Positions 9,322-18,868 are shown, numbered from the stretch's first letter. The stretch is DNA of 64,000 nucleotides from Lachnospiraceae bacterium OF09-6 (GCA_003435055.1 QUMM01000004.1:81535-145534), one strand, 5' to 3'. Translations and numbers: made by a program. Notes: generated by a model not told the origin, from the sequence alone.

Positions 9322-10128
9322 GTGAGGGATAATATGGCAGAGAATTCAACATGCAGCAGTGCATCCAGCTGCTCAAAATCAAGTTGTGAGGGATGTCCAA
9401 GTAAACAGAATCCACAGAGTTTCCTGGTGGATATGAATGCATTTTCAGATATAAAACATGTAATTGGTGTAGTCAGTGGAAAAGGTGGCGTTGGTAAATC
9501 TATGGTGACTGCGTCTCTGGCCAATCAGCTGGCGTCCAGGGGATATCGTGTCGGCATTATGGATGCAGATATCACCGGCCCATCCATTCCGAAAATGTAT
9601 GGGCTGCATCAGCGTGCGGTGGCAGATGACCAGGGAATTTATCCGGCTATCACAGACAATGATATCAAAGTGATTTCTATCAATCTGTTAATGCCAAATG
9701 AGGAATCTCCAGTTATCTGGAGAGGACCGGTGATTGCGGGAATGGTCAAACAGTTCTGGAGTGATGTAATCTGGGGCGAACTGGATTATCTTCTGGTGGA
9801 TATGCCTCCAGGAACCGGTGATGTTCCGTTGACAGTATTCCAGTCTCTTCCTGTAGAAGGAATTGTGATTGTATCTTCGCCTCAGGATCTGGTACGCATG
9901 ATCGTGAAGAAAGCCTATAATATGGCGGTAACTATGAATATTCCGGTACTGGGAATTGTGGAGAACTACAGCTATCTGCCTGTCCGGATTGTGGAAAGAA
10001 GATCTCTGTTTTTGGAGAAAGCCATATTGATGAGATTGCAAAAGAACTTGGAACGCAGGTGCTTGGCAAGATGCCAATTGATCCGGAATTTGCACGGATG
10101 GCAGATGGAAGCTTCGCCCAGGCTGTGA
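9322..10128 (+). CDS. Mrp/NBP35-type Fe-S cluster carrier ATPase, frameshifted near the 3' end
   Basis: P-loop ATPase of the MinD/Mrp group. The deviant Walker A is SGKGGVGKS (about residues 49-57), followed by MDADITGPSIPKMYG and the Walker B-like LLVDMPPGTGD, the Mrp signature. A Cys-rich N-terminus (C7, C13, C18, C21) is also seen in NBP35-like proteins. After VENYSYLP the frame becomes nonsense. Adding one base at about 9979 restores CPDCGKK (the CxxC that holds the cluster) and a normal end, FARMADGSFAQAVNPYIDDAVMALRRLK. The true gene should be 9322-10175, about 284 residues. It would assemble or deliver Fe-S clusters in the cytoplasm. Confidence 0.9.
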   Translation: MRDNMAENSTCSSASSCSKSSCEGCPSKQNPQSFLVDMNAFSDIKHVIGVVSGKGGVGKSMVTASLANQLASRGYRVGIMDADITGPSIPKMYGLHQRAVADDQGIYPAITDNDIKVISINLLMPNEESPVIWRGPVIAGMVKQFWSDVIWGELDYLLVDMPPGTGDVPLTVFQSLPVEGIVIVSSPQDLVRMIVKKAYNMAVTMNIPVLGIVENYSYLPVRIVERRSLFLEKAILMRLQKNLERRCLARCQLIRNLHGWQMEASPRL

Positions 10129-10175
10129 ATCCATATATCGATGATGCAGTGATGGCTTTGCGTAGACTGAAATAG

Positions 10176-10215
10176 AAAAAGAAGTCCATGGCCGAAGGTC
10201 ATGGACTTTTTCTTT
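10176..10215. terminator. Bidirectional rho-independent terminator
   Basis: AAAAAG-AAGTCCATG pairs with CATGGACTT-TTTCTTT across a 9-nt loop between the converging mrp-like and lysozyme-like genes. A- and T-tracts flank the stem, so it can serve both strands. Confidence 0.85.
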
Positions 10216-10226
10216 GACTTCTGAGA

Positions 10227-10994
10227 TCAGGGCTCGACATAATAGCGCAGCACATGCTCTACATATTCCGGATCTCCGTAGCTGCTCCATCCCAGAGCTT
10301 CCTGCATCATCAGGGAGAATTCTGTGGCATTTTCTACGGTATAGCTTCCGTAATTTTCCAGAACCCAGGCTGCATAGCTGTTACCAAAATTATAATCTTG
10401 CAGAGCGATTTTTAACCGCTCTGTATTTTTTATTCTTTTACATCCGGCTTCCTTCAGACAGTAGGCAAAATATTCAGCACCCACCTGAATAGAATATTCT
10501 GGATCGGTGATAGCATTTGGACTGTTGTCATATTCCGTATTAAACGGACATTCGGAACACTGTAAAACATCCGTACCCAGACCGGAACTTTCCTGTTGCA
10601 TCATAGCCAGCATAACAGTGGAAAACTGAGAAATGCCTGCAGCCTTGCAGGCTTTTTCCATGGAAGCCTGGTATTGTAGAACCTCGTCACTGACACCGTT
10701 CAGAGACCCTTTGTTGATGGGAAAGAGAAGACGGTGTATCAGCAGACCGCCGACGATCAGGACGGCAGCAGTGACAGCAGCGATCAATATCTTCAGGCGT
10801 TTGACTTCCTGCGCCCGGGAAAGCTGGGAGCGTTTCCTGTGGGAAGCAGATGATTGGCTGCCGGAGCGTTGGCGTTTCTTTGAGCTGCCGGCATCTGTTG
10901 CAGCATCGGCTGATTTTCGGGTGCTGCGGCGGGTATTCGTTTTCGAATTATTACTGGCAGAAGTGCCTGATGTTTTTTTCTTTTGTTCTGGCAT
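10227..10994 (-). CDS. Membrane-anchored lysozyme-like cell-wall hydrolase (CwlT-type lytic domain)
   Basis: The start is taken at MPEQKKK (10994) because AAGGA lies just upstream; the frame stays open further 5' but without homology-like sequence. Residues 1-60 are Ser/Thr/Arg/Lys-rich and disordered, and a single TM helix (about 70-92, ILIAAVTAAVLIVGGLLI) follows. The C-terminal about 160 residues form a lysozyme-like domain: STVMLAMMQQESSG contains the likely catalytic Glu, and later LKIALQDYNFGNSYAAWV and YVEHVLRYY match the CwlT / phage lysozyme-like family. Topology puts the lytic domain outside the cell. Such proteins cut peptidoglycan during growth or secretion; the exact role is not shown. 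Confidence 0.85.
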   Translation of the reverse strand: MPEQKKKTSGTSASNNSKTNTRRSTRKSADAATDAGSSKKRQRSGSQSSASHRKRSQLSRAQEVKRLKILIAAVTAAVLIVGGLLIHRLLFPINKGSLNGVSDEVLQYQASMEKACKAAGISQFSTVMLAMMQQESSGLGTDVLQCSECPFNTEYDNSPNAITDPEYSIQVGAEYFAYCLKEAGCKRIKNTERLKIALQDYNFGNSYAAWVLENYGSYTVENATEFSLMMQEALGWSSYGDPEYVEHVLRYYVEP

Positions 10995-11047
10995 ATAAGA
11001 TCCTTGTATAGATGATAGTTGTAAATGATCGGATACTGGTATGGTCG

Positions 11048-11221
11048 TTAGTCTCGATAATTCTCGGCGCATTTGCTGCAGGCAGAATTGCGGCTGCAGA
11101 CAAAGTTGGTCATGATATCCTCCGGATATCGGCTGCAGCTGCCTTTCGTGAAGGTGACAGTATGCTTTACCTTTGAAGCATCGGTCGGACAACGGTAATC
11201 AAAAACCTTCGTATATTCCAT
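11048..11221 (-). CDS. Small Cys-rich protein, unknown
   Basis: A 57-residue protein starting MEYTKVFDYRC, chosen because AAAGGGAG lies about 11 nt upstream; a longer frame extends 5' without support. It holds five Cys residues, including the final CSRNSACSKC group, which could bind a metal ion. It is basic, with no TM segment or signal. The coordinates put its stop 53 nt upstream of the lysozyme-like gene on the same strand, so co-transcription is possible. No family recognised. Confidence 0.6.
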   Translation of the reverse strand: MEYTKVFDYRCPTDASKVKHTVTFTKGSCSRYPEDIMTNFVCSRNSACSKCAENYRD

Positions 11222-11447
11222 AAGGAAACACACTCCCTTTCTGACGTTTGATTTTAGTATCAGGTTCATTATAAATTCTGAATCGGATAGCGTCAAGATT
11301 TCTGTGCATTGAGAATCATGCAGCCTTGTATGGAGTGAACAGGAATGTTGGATGAAAGCAAACAAAAGGAAAAACGATTAGATTTGTGAAAAGTGCATAG
11401 AAAGATAATAAGAAAACTGTTATAAAAGACGAAATATATAAAAGAGA

Positions 11448-11476
11448 TTTACATTAGAGAGAAAAAGTGATATGAT
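11448..11476 (+). promoter_or_regulatory. Promoter of the GH127 / sugar ABC operon
   Basis: TTTACA (11448-11453) and TATGAT (11471-11476) are separated by 17 nt, upstream of the GH127 gene. The implied 5' leader of about 125 nt contains the two operator-like palindromes listed next. Confidence 0.65.
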
Positions 11477-11491
11477 CAGTGCATGGATAGG

Positions 11492-11582
11492 TAAAACGAT
11501 TAACTAAAAGAAAGAAATAATGAAAAAAAAATGATTTTATCATTCAAAAAACATAGAAAATACAATGATTAAATCGTTTAAC
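11492..11582 (+). promoter_or_regulatory. Paired LacI-type operator candidates
   Basis: TAAAACGATTAA (11492-11503) and TTAAATCGTTTAAC (11569-11582) are AT-rich half-palindromes centred on CG, the form of LacI-family operators. They lie downstream of the promoter, 78 bp apart centre to centre. The LacI-family gene at the end of this locus (18921-19958) is the natural candidate repressor. The pairing is inference. Confidence 0.55.
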
Positions 11583-11610
11583 AATCTACCATAACACGGC
11601 GGAGGGGATC

Positions 11611-13548
11611 ATGAGACAGGAAAGAGAAAAAATCAGATGGAAGGATATTCGCATTACAGATAGCCTGTTTGGATCTTATGTAAAGCGAGTCAGCGAAAAG
11701 GTTATTCCACATCAGTGGAAGATACTGAATGACCAGCTGGAAGATTCAGAGAAGACTTACTGCATTCAGAATTTTCGCGTTGCTGCAGGAGAACTCACCG
11801 GAGAAAGAAAGGGTGTAGTATTCCAGGATACTGACCTTTACAAGTGGCTGGAATCTGTGGCCTACACCATTGCAGCAGGGCAGGGACTGGAATACGAGCC
11901 ACTTGCAGATGAAGTGATTGATCTGATCGGCAGGGCACAGGAACCAGATGGTTATCTGAACACTTATTTTACGGTGAATGCACCGCATAGAAAGTGGAAG
12001 AACCTGATGGAAGGACATGAACTTTACACAGCAGGACATATGATTGAAGCTGCGGTAGCTTACTACGAAGCAACCGGAAAGACAAAGTTTCTGGATATTG
12101 CCAGAAAGAATGCAGACCTGATCGGTCAGGTATTTGGCAGAGGAGAAGGGCAGAAGAGAGGTTATCCGGGACATCAGGAGATTGAGCTGGCACTGGTGAA
12201 GCTCTATCGGGTGACTGGTGAGAGAAGATATCTGGAAACTGCCAGATACTTTATTGAAGAAAGAGGAAGCTGTCCAAGTTATTTTGAACAGGAAGTAGCG
12301 GAGCGGGGCGGATTTGAATTCTTCCCGGATTTTCAGGATTATGATCTGGCTTATTCCCAGGCTGATATTCCACCGGTACAGCAGACAAAGGCAGAAGGAC
12401 ATTCTGTAAGAGATATGTATATGTGTGCTGCGATGGCAGACCTGGCAGGTGAATATGAAGACGAAGCAATGCTCCAGGCCTGCAGGCGGATCTGGGATAA
12501 CATGACGCAGAAGCAGATGTATATTACCGGAGGAATTGGATCCAGTGGATTCAGGGAACGGTTTACCACAGATTATGATCTGCCGAATGCAACCAATTAT
12601 TCCGAAACCTGTGCATCCATTGGACTGATGATGTTTGGTCAGAGGATGTCAGCGGTGACCGGAGAGGCATTCTATTATGACAGCGTAGAACTGGCATTAT
12701 ATAATACCGTACTGGCAGGCATCAATATCGAAGGTGACCGATATTTTTACGTAAATCCACTGGAAGTGGTACCAGAGTTCTGTACTGCACATACATATAT
12801 GAATCATGTCAAGCCGATTCGGCAAAAGTGGTTCTCCATTGCCTGTTGTCCACCAAATGTGGCGAGGACACTGGCATCTCTGGGACAGTACATCTATGCC
12901 AGAGATGGGGAAGAACTGGTGATCCATCAGTTTATATCTTCTGAAGTGCAAACAGAAGCAGGGGGGCATAACGTGGAACTTCGTATGGATTCCACCTTGA
13001 TGCAGGATGGAAAAGTAAAGATCAGTATCAGGAGCGAGGCTGATACAAAACTGAAAATACGAATCCCGGGTTATGCCGTAAACTGGACCATCCGGGCAGG
13101 TGAAGCAGATCTGGATCCTGTGGTGGAAAAAGGATATCTGAAGGTAACGGCAAAGGCCGGGGAACAGACCCTGGTTCTGGATCTGGATATTCACCCACAC
13201 TGGGTGGCAGCAAATGATCTGGTCAGAGCAGATGCAGGAAAAGCAGCACTGATGAAGGGACCATTTGTATATTGCCTGGAAGAAAAGGACAATGGGAACC
13301 TGCTTTCTCAGGTCTGCGTGGAAGCTAATCAGAAGATTCAGGAAGCTGCACCGGCAGAAGGACTGGTGGGAGAGATCCCGACACTTTCCTATCCAGGAGT
13401 CAGAGTAAAAAATGTGGGGTTGGGAGACAACCTGTACGGGGCTTTACAGATTGAAAAAGAAAAAACACAGTTGACTGCGATTCCGTATTGCTTGTGGAAT
13501 AACCGCGGGGAAGGCGAGATGCTGGTATGGCACAGGGTATTGATTTGA
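11611..13548 (+). CDS. GH127 beta-L-arabinofuranosidase
   Basis: A 645-residue cytoplasmic enzyme without signal peptide. It shows the GH127 (DUF1680) pattern: an (alpha/alpha)6 barrel with GHELYTAGHMIEAAVAYYEATG, then YSETCASIG and SIACCPPNVARTLASLGQYIY. In the characterised family the Glu and Cys of the ETC group and the two Cys of CCPPN hold a zinc ion next to the catalytic Cys, and all are present. Family length is about 640-660, so it is complete. It removes terminal beta-L-arabinofuranose from short oligosaccharides after import. RBS GGCGGAGGGG; the stop overlaps the next gene by 22 bp. Confidence 0.92.
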   Translation: MRQEREKIRWKDIRITDSLFGSYVKRVSEKVIPHQWKILNDQLEDSEKTYCIQNFRVAAGELTGERKGVVFQDTDLYKWLESVAYTIAAGQGLEYEPLADEVIDLIGRAQEPDGYLNTYFTVNAPHRKWKNLMEGHELYTAGHMIEAAVAYYEATGKTKFLDIARKNADLIGQVFGRGEGQKRGYPGHQEIELALVKLYRVTGERRYLETARYFIEERGSCPSYFEQEVAERGGFEFFPDFQDYDLAYSQADIPPVQQTKAEGHSVRDMYMCAAMADLAGEYEDEAMLQACRRIWDNMTQKQMYITGGIGSSGFRERFTTDYDLPNATNYSETCASIGLMMFGQRMSAVTGEAFYYDSVELALYNTVLAGINIEGDRYFYVNPLEVVPEFCTAHTYMNHVKPIRQKWFSIACCPPNVARTLASLGQYIYARDGEELVIHQFISSEVQTEAGGHNVELRMDSTLMQDGKVKISIRSEADTKLKIRIPGYAVNWTIRAGEADLDPVVEKGYLKVTAKAGEQTLVLDLDIHPHWVAANDLVRADAGKAALMKGPFVYCLEEKDNGNLLSQVCVEANQKIQEAAPAEGLVGEIPTLSYPGVRVKNVGLGDNLYGALQIEKEKTQLTAIPYCLWNNRGEGEMLVWHRVLI

Positions 13549-15683
13549 TAACGAAATTGGCATATATAGAAAAACTGACCGGAGAAAAATATGCACTTGA
13601 GATTCCAATGAATCAACTGGATGATCATACTTATAGTGGATCATCGGAAATTGACCTGGATGGGTATAAAATAATAATTCAGGAAGAATGGAAAAGCTGT
13701 AAAAAAGAAACCAGAATAAAAAGAAAAATGGTGGGAATCTGTCAAGGAAAAAGGTCAGAAAAAGAAACAGTACAGGGAATCAGGATTTGGATGACCTTAC
13801 CTGGAATGAAGTATGGTAACGAAGCGGTCAGGATTGTAATTCCTTCCATGGTATATACCAGAGATGTAGAAGACAATGTACCAGACCATCAGACATTCAT
13901 GGAAGATCGACTGACGGATCCTATGATTTTATTATATGAAAAAAAGAAACAGGAATATGTACATTTTTCCCTGCAGTCACAATCTAATATGGTGACAGAG
14001 ATGGTACGGGAAAAGGGGCAGAGCAGATACCTTCATAAAACACAAAACGTATCAGTTGGATATCGAAAAGGACAGGCCACAATAGATTTTGAAGTTTCCT
14101 GGCCATATGAGGAAGCGGATAAAAGTTCAGCTTTGAATATATCTGAAAGTCCAGCGACAGCATTTTACCCTTTGGATGGAGATGATTTTGAAAAAGAAAT
14201 CACAATAAAAATAAAAAAGGGATATGGAGAAGGCTTTGCTCACACACTTTACGAAGCATATGAACAGGATGCCAGGGAAAAGAATGCAGAGTTGATTCAT
14301 CTGGAATTTACAAAAGAAGAGTCCAGGCAATATAGAATGCATTCACTTGGAAAAAGCTACCGAGAATTTGAAAATGATGGCGCGGGATTCTTCTTTCATT
14401 TTGATCCCAAATATGGATATGATTCCAGACCATCTGGTTTTAGTACCTGCTATGATACAATTCCACATAATTCATATACACATATTTTGGAATATGGATT
14501 TACAGGCAGACAAATCAATGCAGCATATATTATGGCAACTGAAAAAGGCGGTATATGGCTGGAACGGGGAGAAAAGGTTATTGAATTTTTCCTGAAACAT
14601 TGCCAGAAAGAAAATGGATGGTTATATTCACTGTTTGATTTGAACACAGGACAGCCGTTTTACTCGTTTGGAGATCCAGATGCCCCAAAACTTCACTATA
14701 TTTCCAAAACCAGTCAAAAGGGAAATTATCTTCGTACTATGACCGAACCAATGAATGACTGCCTGGAGTGCTATCAGTGGTATAAAAAGGCTGGACGTAT
14801 TCATAAAAAATGGAAGGAAGCCTGTTTAAAATTTGCAGATTTCCTAAAAGAATGTCAGAATAAAGATGGTTCGTGGTACCGTGCATATTGTCCGGATGGA
14901 ACGGGAACAGATTCAGTTGACCGGCCAGACATGGAGCCAACAGAAAGAGAAAAAGGACAGAAAGCAGTTACCGCAATTCCGTTGGTATTTCTCTGTAATC
15001 TTTGCAGGATGCTTGAACAGGAAGGAGAGGATTTTAGCGAATACCTGAACATGGCAAAGCGTGGTGGTGATTATGTATGTAATGCAATTGTAAAAGAAGA
15101 GCATTATCAGGGCGCTACATTGGACAATCCGAACCAGGTGGATAAAGAAGCTTCACAGTATGTGATGGCTGGATTGTGGCATTTATATAGCCTGACAAAG
15201 GAAGAAAAATACTTAAACGGAGCAGAAAATGCAGCATATATTTTTATGACATGGAATTATATCTGGAATGCACCGATGCAGTCAGGAAATATATTATGCG
15301 AAAAAGGGTTTAAAACAAAAGGAATGGGTGCCATTAATTCTGTGTGGGGCGGTGGAGTGGTAGATATTTATTCGCTGTTCCATATCAGGGAATTGTATCT
15401 GATTGGACAGGAAAGAAATCATTCGTTCATGTGTGAAATGGCAGAATGGATTGCAACGGCGACTGCACAGATTCTATCGTATCCAAAAGATGATATGGGA
15501 TTCGCAGATATAGGAATGCAGCCAGAAGGATTTGGAATATGTCCACAGGGAATAGATGAGGAAATGATTCATAAGGGCGATATTTGGGGAACACTTGGCT
15601 GGATTTATTCAGCTGGAATATATGGATTAAAAAACTATTTAATGACAAGGGAGGAAAAGGAACATGAAGAAAAGAATAGCTAG
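13527..15683 (+). CDS. Large unclassified protein with helical-barrel region, probable glycosidase
   Basis: A 718-residue cytoplasmic protein, not recognised with confidence. Residues about 1-240 look like a beta-rich N-terminal domain. Residues 270-715 show repeating aromatic helices (ECYQWYKKAGRIHKKWKEACLKFADFLKE; ASQYVMAGLWHLYSLTKEEKYLNGAENAA), the texture of an (alpha/alpha)6 barrel as in GH127, GH88 or GH105. Acidic residues in NPNQVDKEASQYV and DGSWYRAYCPDGTGTDS could be catalytic. It starts inside the end of the GH127 gene and overlaps the binding-protein gene, so it belongs to the operon. It likely cleaves another linkage of the same substrate; this is inference. Confidence 0.65.
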   Translation: MAQGIDLITKLAYIEKLTGEKYALEIPMNQLDDHTYSGSSEIDLDGYKIIIQEEWKSCKKETRIKRKMVGICQGKRSEKETVQGIRIWMTLPGMKYGNEAVRIVIPSMVYTRDVEDNVPDHQTFMEDRLTDPMILLYEKKKQEYVHFSLQSQSNMVTEMVREKGQSRYLHKTQNVSVGYRKGQATIDFEVSWPYEEADKSSALNISESPATAFYPLDGDDFEKEITIKIKKGYGEGFAHTLYEAYEQDAREKNAELIHLEFTKEESRQYRMHSLGKSYREFENDGAGFFFHFDPKYGYDSRPSGFSTCYDTIPHNSYTHILEYGFTGRQINAAYIMATEKGGIWLERGEKVIEFFLKHCQKENGWLYSLFDLNTGQPFYSFGDPDAPKLHYISKTSQKGNYLRTMTEPMNDCLECYQWYKKAGRIHKKWKEACLKFADFLKECQNKDGSWYRAYCPDGTGTDSVDRPDMEPTEREKGQKAVTAIPLVFLCNLCRMLEQEGEDFSEYLNMAKRGGDYVCNAIVKEEHYQGATLDNPNQVDKEASQYVMAGLWHLYSLTKEEKYLNGAENAAYIFMTWNYIWNAPMQSGNILCEKGFKTKGMGAINSVWGGGVVDIYSLFHIRELYLIGQERNHSFMCEMAEWIATATAQILSYPKDDMGFADIGMQPEGFGICPQGIDEEMIHKGDIWGTLGWIYSAGIYGLKNYLMTREEKEHEEKNS

Positions 15684-16929
15684 TGTAATCATTGGAATGA
15701 ACGCAATTGCAGCGATTATGGCAGGGGGAGCGACTGTAGCAGCTGCTGATCAGCCAGTAGAGTTGAATTTGTACCACAGTTGGAGTACAGAGACAACTCG
15801 AGGAGAAGTACTTACAAAATTGATTGATGAATTTAATCAGGAGCATGATGGAGAAATTAAGGTAAATGTAGAAACGAATTCTGATTTCCCAGCATATCAG
15901 GAAAAAGTAAAGACGATGCTCAGTACTGATACAGCACCTGATATTTTCCATTATAATTACAATCCAAATGATCTTTCTTACTTTGAATCAGGAAAATTAA
16001 TGGATTTCTCTTCTTTCATGGATGATGAGTGGAAAGCGCGTTTTGAGGAAAGTGATCTGGAAACATTGACTTATAATGATCAGCTTTTGTCGATTCCATT
16101 TGAAAGCGCAGGTGCAGTACTCTGGTATAACAAAGATGCTTTCGCAGAAGTGGGATATAATGAATTCCCGGCAACCTGGAGTGAACTTCTGGATGCATGC
16201 CAGAAATTAAAAGATGCAGGTTATGGAGGATTTTCACTGTATACAGGGGATGACGCATGGTATTCTATTAATCTCATTACAGATCTTTGGGTAGCAAATG
16301 ACGGTGCTGCAGCTGTGAACACAGCGACAAGTTTTAATACACAGGGGCTGATAGATGCATTAAATACTTATAAAGAATTTTATCAGTATTCTACAAGTGA
16401 TGTAATCGGTGGAAATTATTCGGTGGCTGGAGCAAACTTTTCTTCCCAAAAAACGACGATGGCAATTGATGGAAGTTGGTTTACTGGTTATATAGATGAA
16501 TCAATTCTTCCGTCTGTTGCTGTAGCATCTACACCAACGAATGGGGATGATGTGGCACAGCCTGGCTATCTGGTAACAGATGCGCAGACACCATGGGCAG
16601 CTGCAGCGACTGATGATCCAGATAAAGAAGCGGCAATTGTGGAATTTATGAAGTATATTACATCAGAAGATGCAACAAAAACTTTGACAATGGATGGTTC
16701 TGTAATCCTTTCTGCAAAACTGGAACTGACAGATGAAGATCTGGCAAATTGTACAGATCAGATGAGACAGTATCTGGAAGTAAATGCAAAAGCGCCATCA
16801 AGAACCACGAACTTGGAAAGAAATCTGTCAACAGAAGCAGCAGCAGAACTTCCGACTTTACTGGAATCGTTCTTATTAGACCAGATTACAGCAGAACAGT
16901 TTTGCGAACAGCTGGATTCTTTAAATTAG
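15664..16929 (+). CDS. Sugar ABC transporter substrate-binding protein
   Basis: A 421-residue family 1 solute-binding protein. An N-terminal signal (MKKRIASVIIGMNAIAAIMAGG) ends in an AxA-like site (VAAADQP) and has no lipobox Cys, unusual for a monoderm binding protein. The mature part starts ELNLYHSWSTET and contains the usual AFAEVGYNEFPATWSELLDACQKLKDAGY and PWAAAATDDPDKEAAIVEFMKYITSE motifs. RBS AAGGGAGGAAAAGG lies in the end of the preceding gene. With the two permeases downstream it imports oligosaccharides, probably arabinofuranosides; the ATPase is likely a shared MsmX-type protein elsewhere. Confidence 0.92.
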   Translation: MKKRIASVIIGMNAIAAIMAGGATVAAADQPVELNLYHSWSTETTRGEVLTKLIDEFNQEHDGEIKVNVETNSDFPAYQEKVKTMLSTDTAPDIFHYNYNPNDLSYFESGKLMDFSSFMDDEWKARFEESDLETLTYNDQLLSIPFESAGAVLWYNKDAFAEVGYNEFPATWSELLDACQKLKDAGYGGFSLYTGDDAWYSINLITDLWVANDGAAAVNTATSFNTQGLIDALNTYKEFYQYSTSDVIGGNYSVAGANFSSQKTTMAIDGSWFTGYIDESILPSVAVASTPTNGDDVAQPGYLVTDAQTPWAAAATDDPDKEAAIVEFMKYITSEDATKTLTMDGSVILSAKLELTDEDLANCTDQMRQYLEVNAKAPSRTTNLERNLSTEAAAELPTLLESFLLDQITAEQFCEQLDSLN

Positions 16930-16946
16930 CAGAAAGAAGAAAGATG

Positions 16947-17020
16947 GCCTCCGGCAGAATTAGTTAAGATGCATAAAGGAATGAACAGCATCCTAAGTAA
17001 GAATGCCAGAGGCATTCTTG
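16947..17020 (+). repeat. Dispersed GCCTCCGGC hairpin repeat, copy 1
   Basis: Begins GCCTCCGGCAG and ends with the palindromic stem GAATGCCAGAGGCATTC. A related copy occurs at 23765-23854. It lies in the gap between the binding-protein and permease genes, where a hairpin could protect or separate the two parts of the transcript. Confidence 0.6.
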
Positions 17021-17034
17021 AATGGAGGAGTTTT

Positions 17035-17898
17035 ATGACAAAAAAAAGATGGATTATACTATATCTGGCACCTGCGTTATTTTTTGCAGTGATATTTTTC
17101 ATTATTCCATTGATCTATATTCTGTATGTAAGCTTTTTTGAATGGAATGGATTGAATCACATGACATTGGTTGGAATACAGAATTACCTGGATGTTTTAA
17201 AGGACGTAAATTTCCGCCTGGCATTTAAAAATACGATATTGTGGATATTAGCTGCGGTATGCATTCATGTACCATTTGGCCTGCTTCTTGCATTATTACT
17301 GAATAGAAAAGTGTTTGGATGGAAAATATTTCGTGTATTATTCTTTTTGCCAAATGTTATTTCGATTACGGCACTGGCCTTTTTGTGGTATTTCATTTAT
17401 CACCAGGATATGGGACTTTTAAACTGGGGACTGCGCGCGGCAGGGCTATCTTCGGTAACAAGAGGGTGGTTAACAGATCTTGGAACGGCGCTTCCTGCTA
17501 CAATGGTTCCGTTTGTTTTATACGTAGGTCTTACTACAGTCATATTCCTGACACAGCTGGCAACAGTTTCAGATGAAATGAGAGAAGCAGCAATATTAGA
17601 TGGTGCAACCGGATGGCAGATGGACCGTTATGTATATATTCCGTTGGTAAAACCAGCCATAGCTACTAATCTGATGCTGAATGTGGCATTTTGCCTGAAA
17701 AACTTCGAATATCCATTTGTTATGACCAGTGGTGGGCCGATTAATTCGACGACAACATTATCTCTGTATGTTTACAAAAAAATGATGAATGCAAATCAGT
17801 ATGGAATTTCTATGGTGGGTAGTGTATTTACCATATTGTTAGGATTTATACTGATGATCTTGGTAAATAGAATGCAAAAAGACAGGAAGGATGCATGA
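17035..17898 (+). CDS. Sugar ABC transporter permease, MalF-type
   Basis: Start taken at MTKKRWIILYLAPALFF (17035), preceded by GGAGG; the frame runs further 5' only through the hairpin repeat. The protein has 287 residues and six predicted TM helices. The EAA loop reads EAAILDGATGWQMDRYVYIPLVKPAIATN, contacting the ATPase. It is one half of the importer pore with the next gene (ATG of the next gene 2 nt after this stop). Confidence 0.92.
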   Translation: MTKKRWIILYLAPALFFAVIFFIIPLIYILYVSFFEWNGLNHMTLVGIQNYLDVLKDVNFRLAFKNTILWILAAVCIHVPFGLLLALLLNRKVFGWKIFRVLFFLPNVISITALAFLWYFIYHQDMGLLNWGLRAAGLSSVTRGWLTDLGTALPATMVPFVLYVGLTTVIFLTQLATVSDEMREAAILDGATGWQMDRYVYIPLVKPAIATNLMLNVAFCLKNFEYPFVMTSGGPINSTTTLSLYVYKKMMNANQYGISMVGSVFTILLGFILMILVNRMQKDRKDA

Positions 17899-17899
17899 C

Positions 17900-18052
17900 A
17901 TGAAGAAAAGAAAGAAAAAAAATCGGATGATATTTATTTTTCTGGTAATTGTTGCAATTTTAATGTTGCTACCTTTTGCATGGTTGATCCTGTCATCATT
18001 TCGTGAAAACATGGATCTGCTTTCAATCCGTTTGGAACACCTAAGAGCTTAA
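17900..18052 (+). CDS. Sugar ABC transporter permease, MalG-type, N-terminal part (frameshifted)
   Basis: Fifty residues: a basic start, the first TM helix (MIFIFLVIVAILMLLPFAWLI) and SSFRENMDLL, the usual MalG opening. The frame then stops. Restoring one base at about 18024 gives SNPFGTPKSLSIQNYVDVFRRQPML, joining exactly to the frame that follows. The intact gene would be 17900-18723 with 274 residues, the family's normal length. Confidence 0.8.
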   Translation: MKKRKKKNRMIFIFLVIVAILMLLPFAWLILSSFRENMDLLSIRLEHLRA

Positions 18053-18066
18053 GCATACAGAATTAT

Positions 18067-18723
18067 GTGGATGTATTCCGGCGCCAGCCAATGCTGAGAT
18101 ATTTGTTCAATACCTGTCTGGTAGCAGTGATAGCAGTAGTATTGGATGTGTTTGTATCTATGTTGACTGGATATGCAATGCTCCATAGATTCCGGTTTCG
18201 AAAAACATTGTCGGTCATGTTTTATGTAGGGCTGTTTATACCGGCAAATGCATTTATGGTTCCTTATTATATTATGATTACGAAGGCTGGGCTGTATGAT
18301 AAAATAGCAGGTCTTGGGATGGTTTATGCGGCAATTAATCTGCCATTTAGTATTATGATTATACGTGGATTTCTGGAAACTCTGCCAAAGCAGGTGATGG
18401 AATCGGGAAGAATAGATGGAGCTACCACGAACCAGCTTTTATGGAAAATTGTATTTCCGATGTCAAAGCCAGGGATTGTTACTGTCTGTATTTTCATTAT
18501 TATTAATTCCTGGAATGAATTATTCTTTGCCAATCTTTTAACGCAAAGTGCAAAATCTCAGACCATTACGGTAGCAATTAAATCATTTTTATCAGCATTT
18601 GAAGCAAATTATGGATATGCATTTGCTGCAATGATGATATCCATTTTACCAACTATCATTGTATATGTTTTCCTGACAAATAAAATCATAGGTGGAATGA
18701 CTGCCGGTGCAGTGAAAGAGTAA
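18067..18723 (+). CDS. Sugar ABC transporter permease, MalG-type, main part
   Basis: Carries the remaining five TM helices and the EAA loop ESGRIDGATTNQLLWKIVFPMSKPGIVTV, followed by FIIINSWNELFFANLL, as in all MalG-type permeases; it ends in a conserved GGMTAGAVKE. It is not an independent gene: the sequence joins the 17900 fragment after restoring one base. It pairs with the MalF-type permease to form the channel. Confidence 0.9.
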   Translation: MDVFRRQPMLRYLFNTCLVAVIAVVLDVFVSMLTGYAMLHRFRFRKTLSVMFYVGLFIPANAFMVPYYIMITKAGLYDKIAGLGMVYAAINLPFSIMIIRGFLETLPKQVMESGRIDGATTNQLLWKIVFPMSKPGIVTVCIFIIINSWNELFFANLLTQSAKSQTITVAIKSFLSAFEANYGYAFAAMMISILPTIIVYVFLTNKIIGGMTAGAVKE

Positions 18724-18821
18724 GTAATGGCATTAGAGAATGGAAAAAGGAGAAGATGATATACTCATAGACATTACATCAGGATTGGAGTATAATCAAA
18801 AGTAATTGACGGATAATAGAC

Positions 18822-18868
18822 AGGCAGCAGTACCATACATGATAAATGGCAGGTATTTGCTGCCTTTT
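18822..18868 (+). terminator. Hairpin terminator after sugar permease operon
   Basis: GGCAGCA-GTACC pairs with GGTA-TT-TGCTGCC around a loop and is followed by TTTT. It separates the transporter operon from the LacI gene, which then needs its own promoter. Confidence 0.7.
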
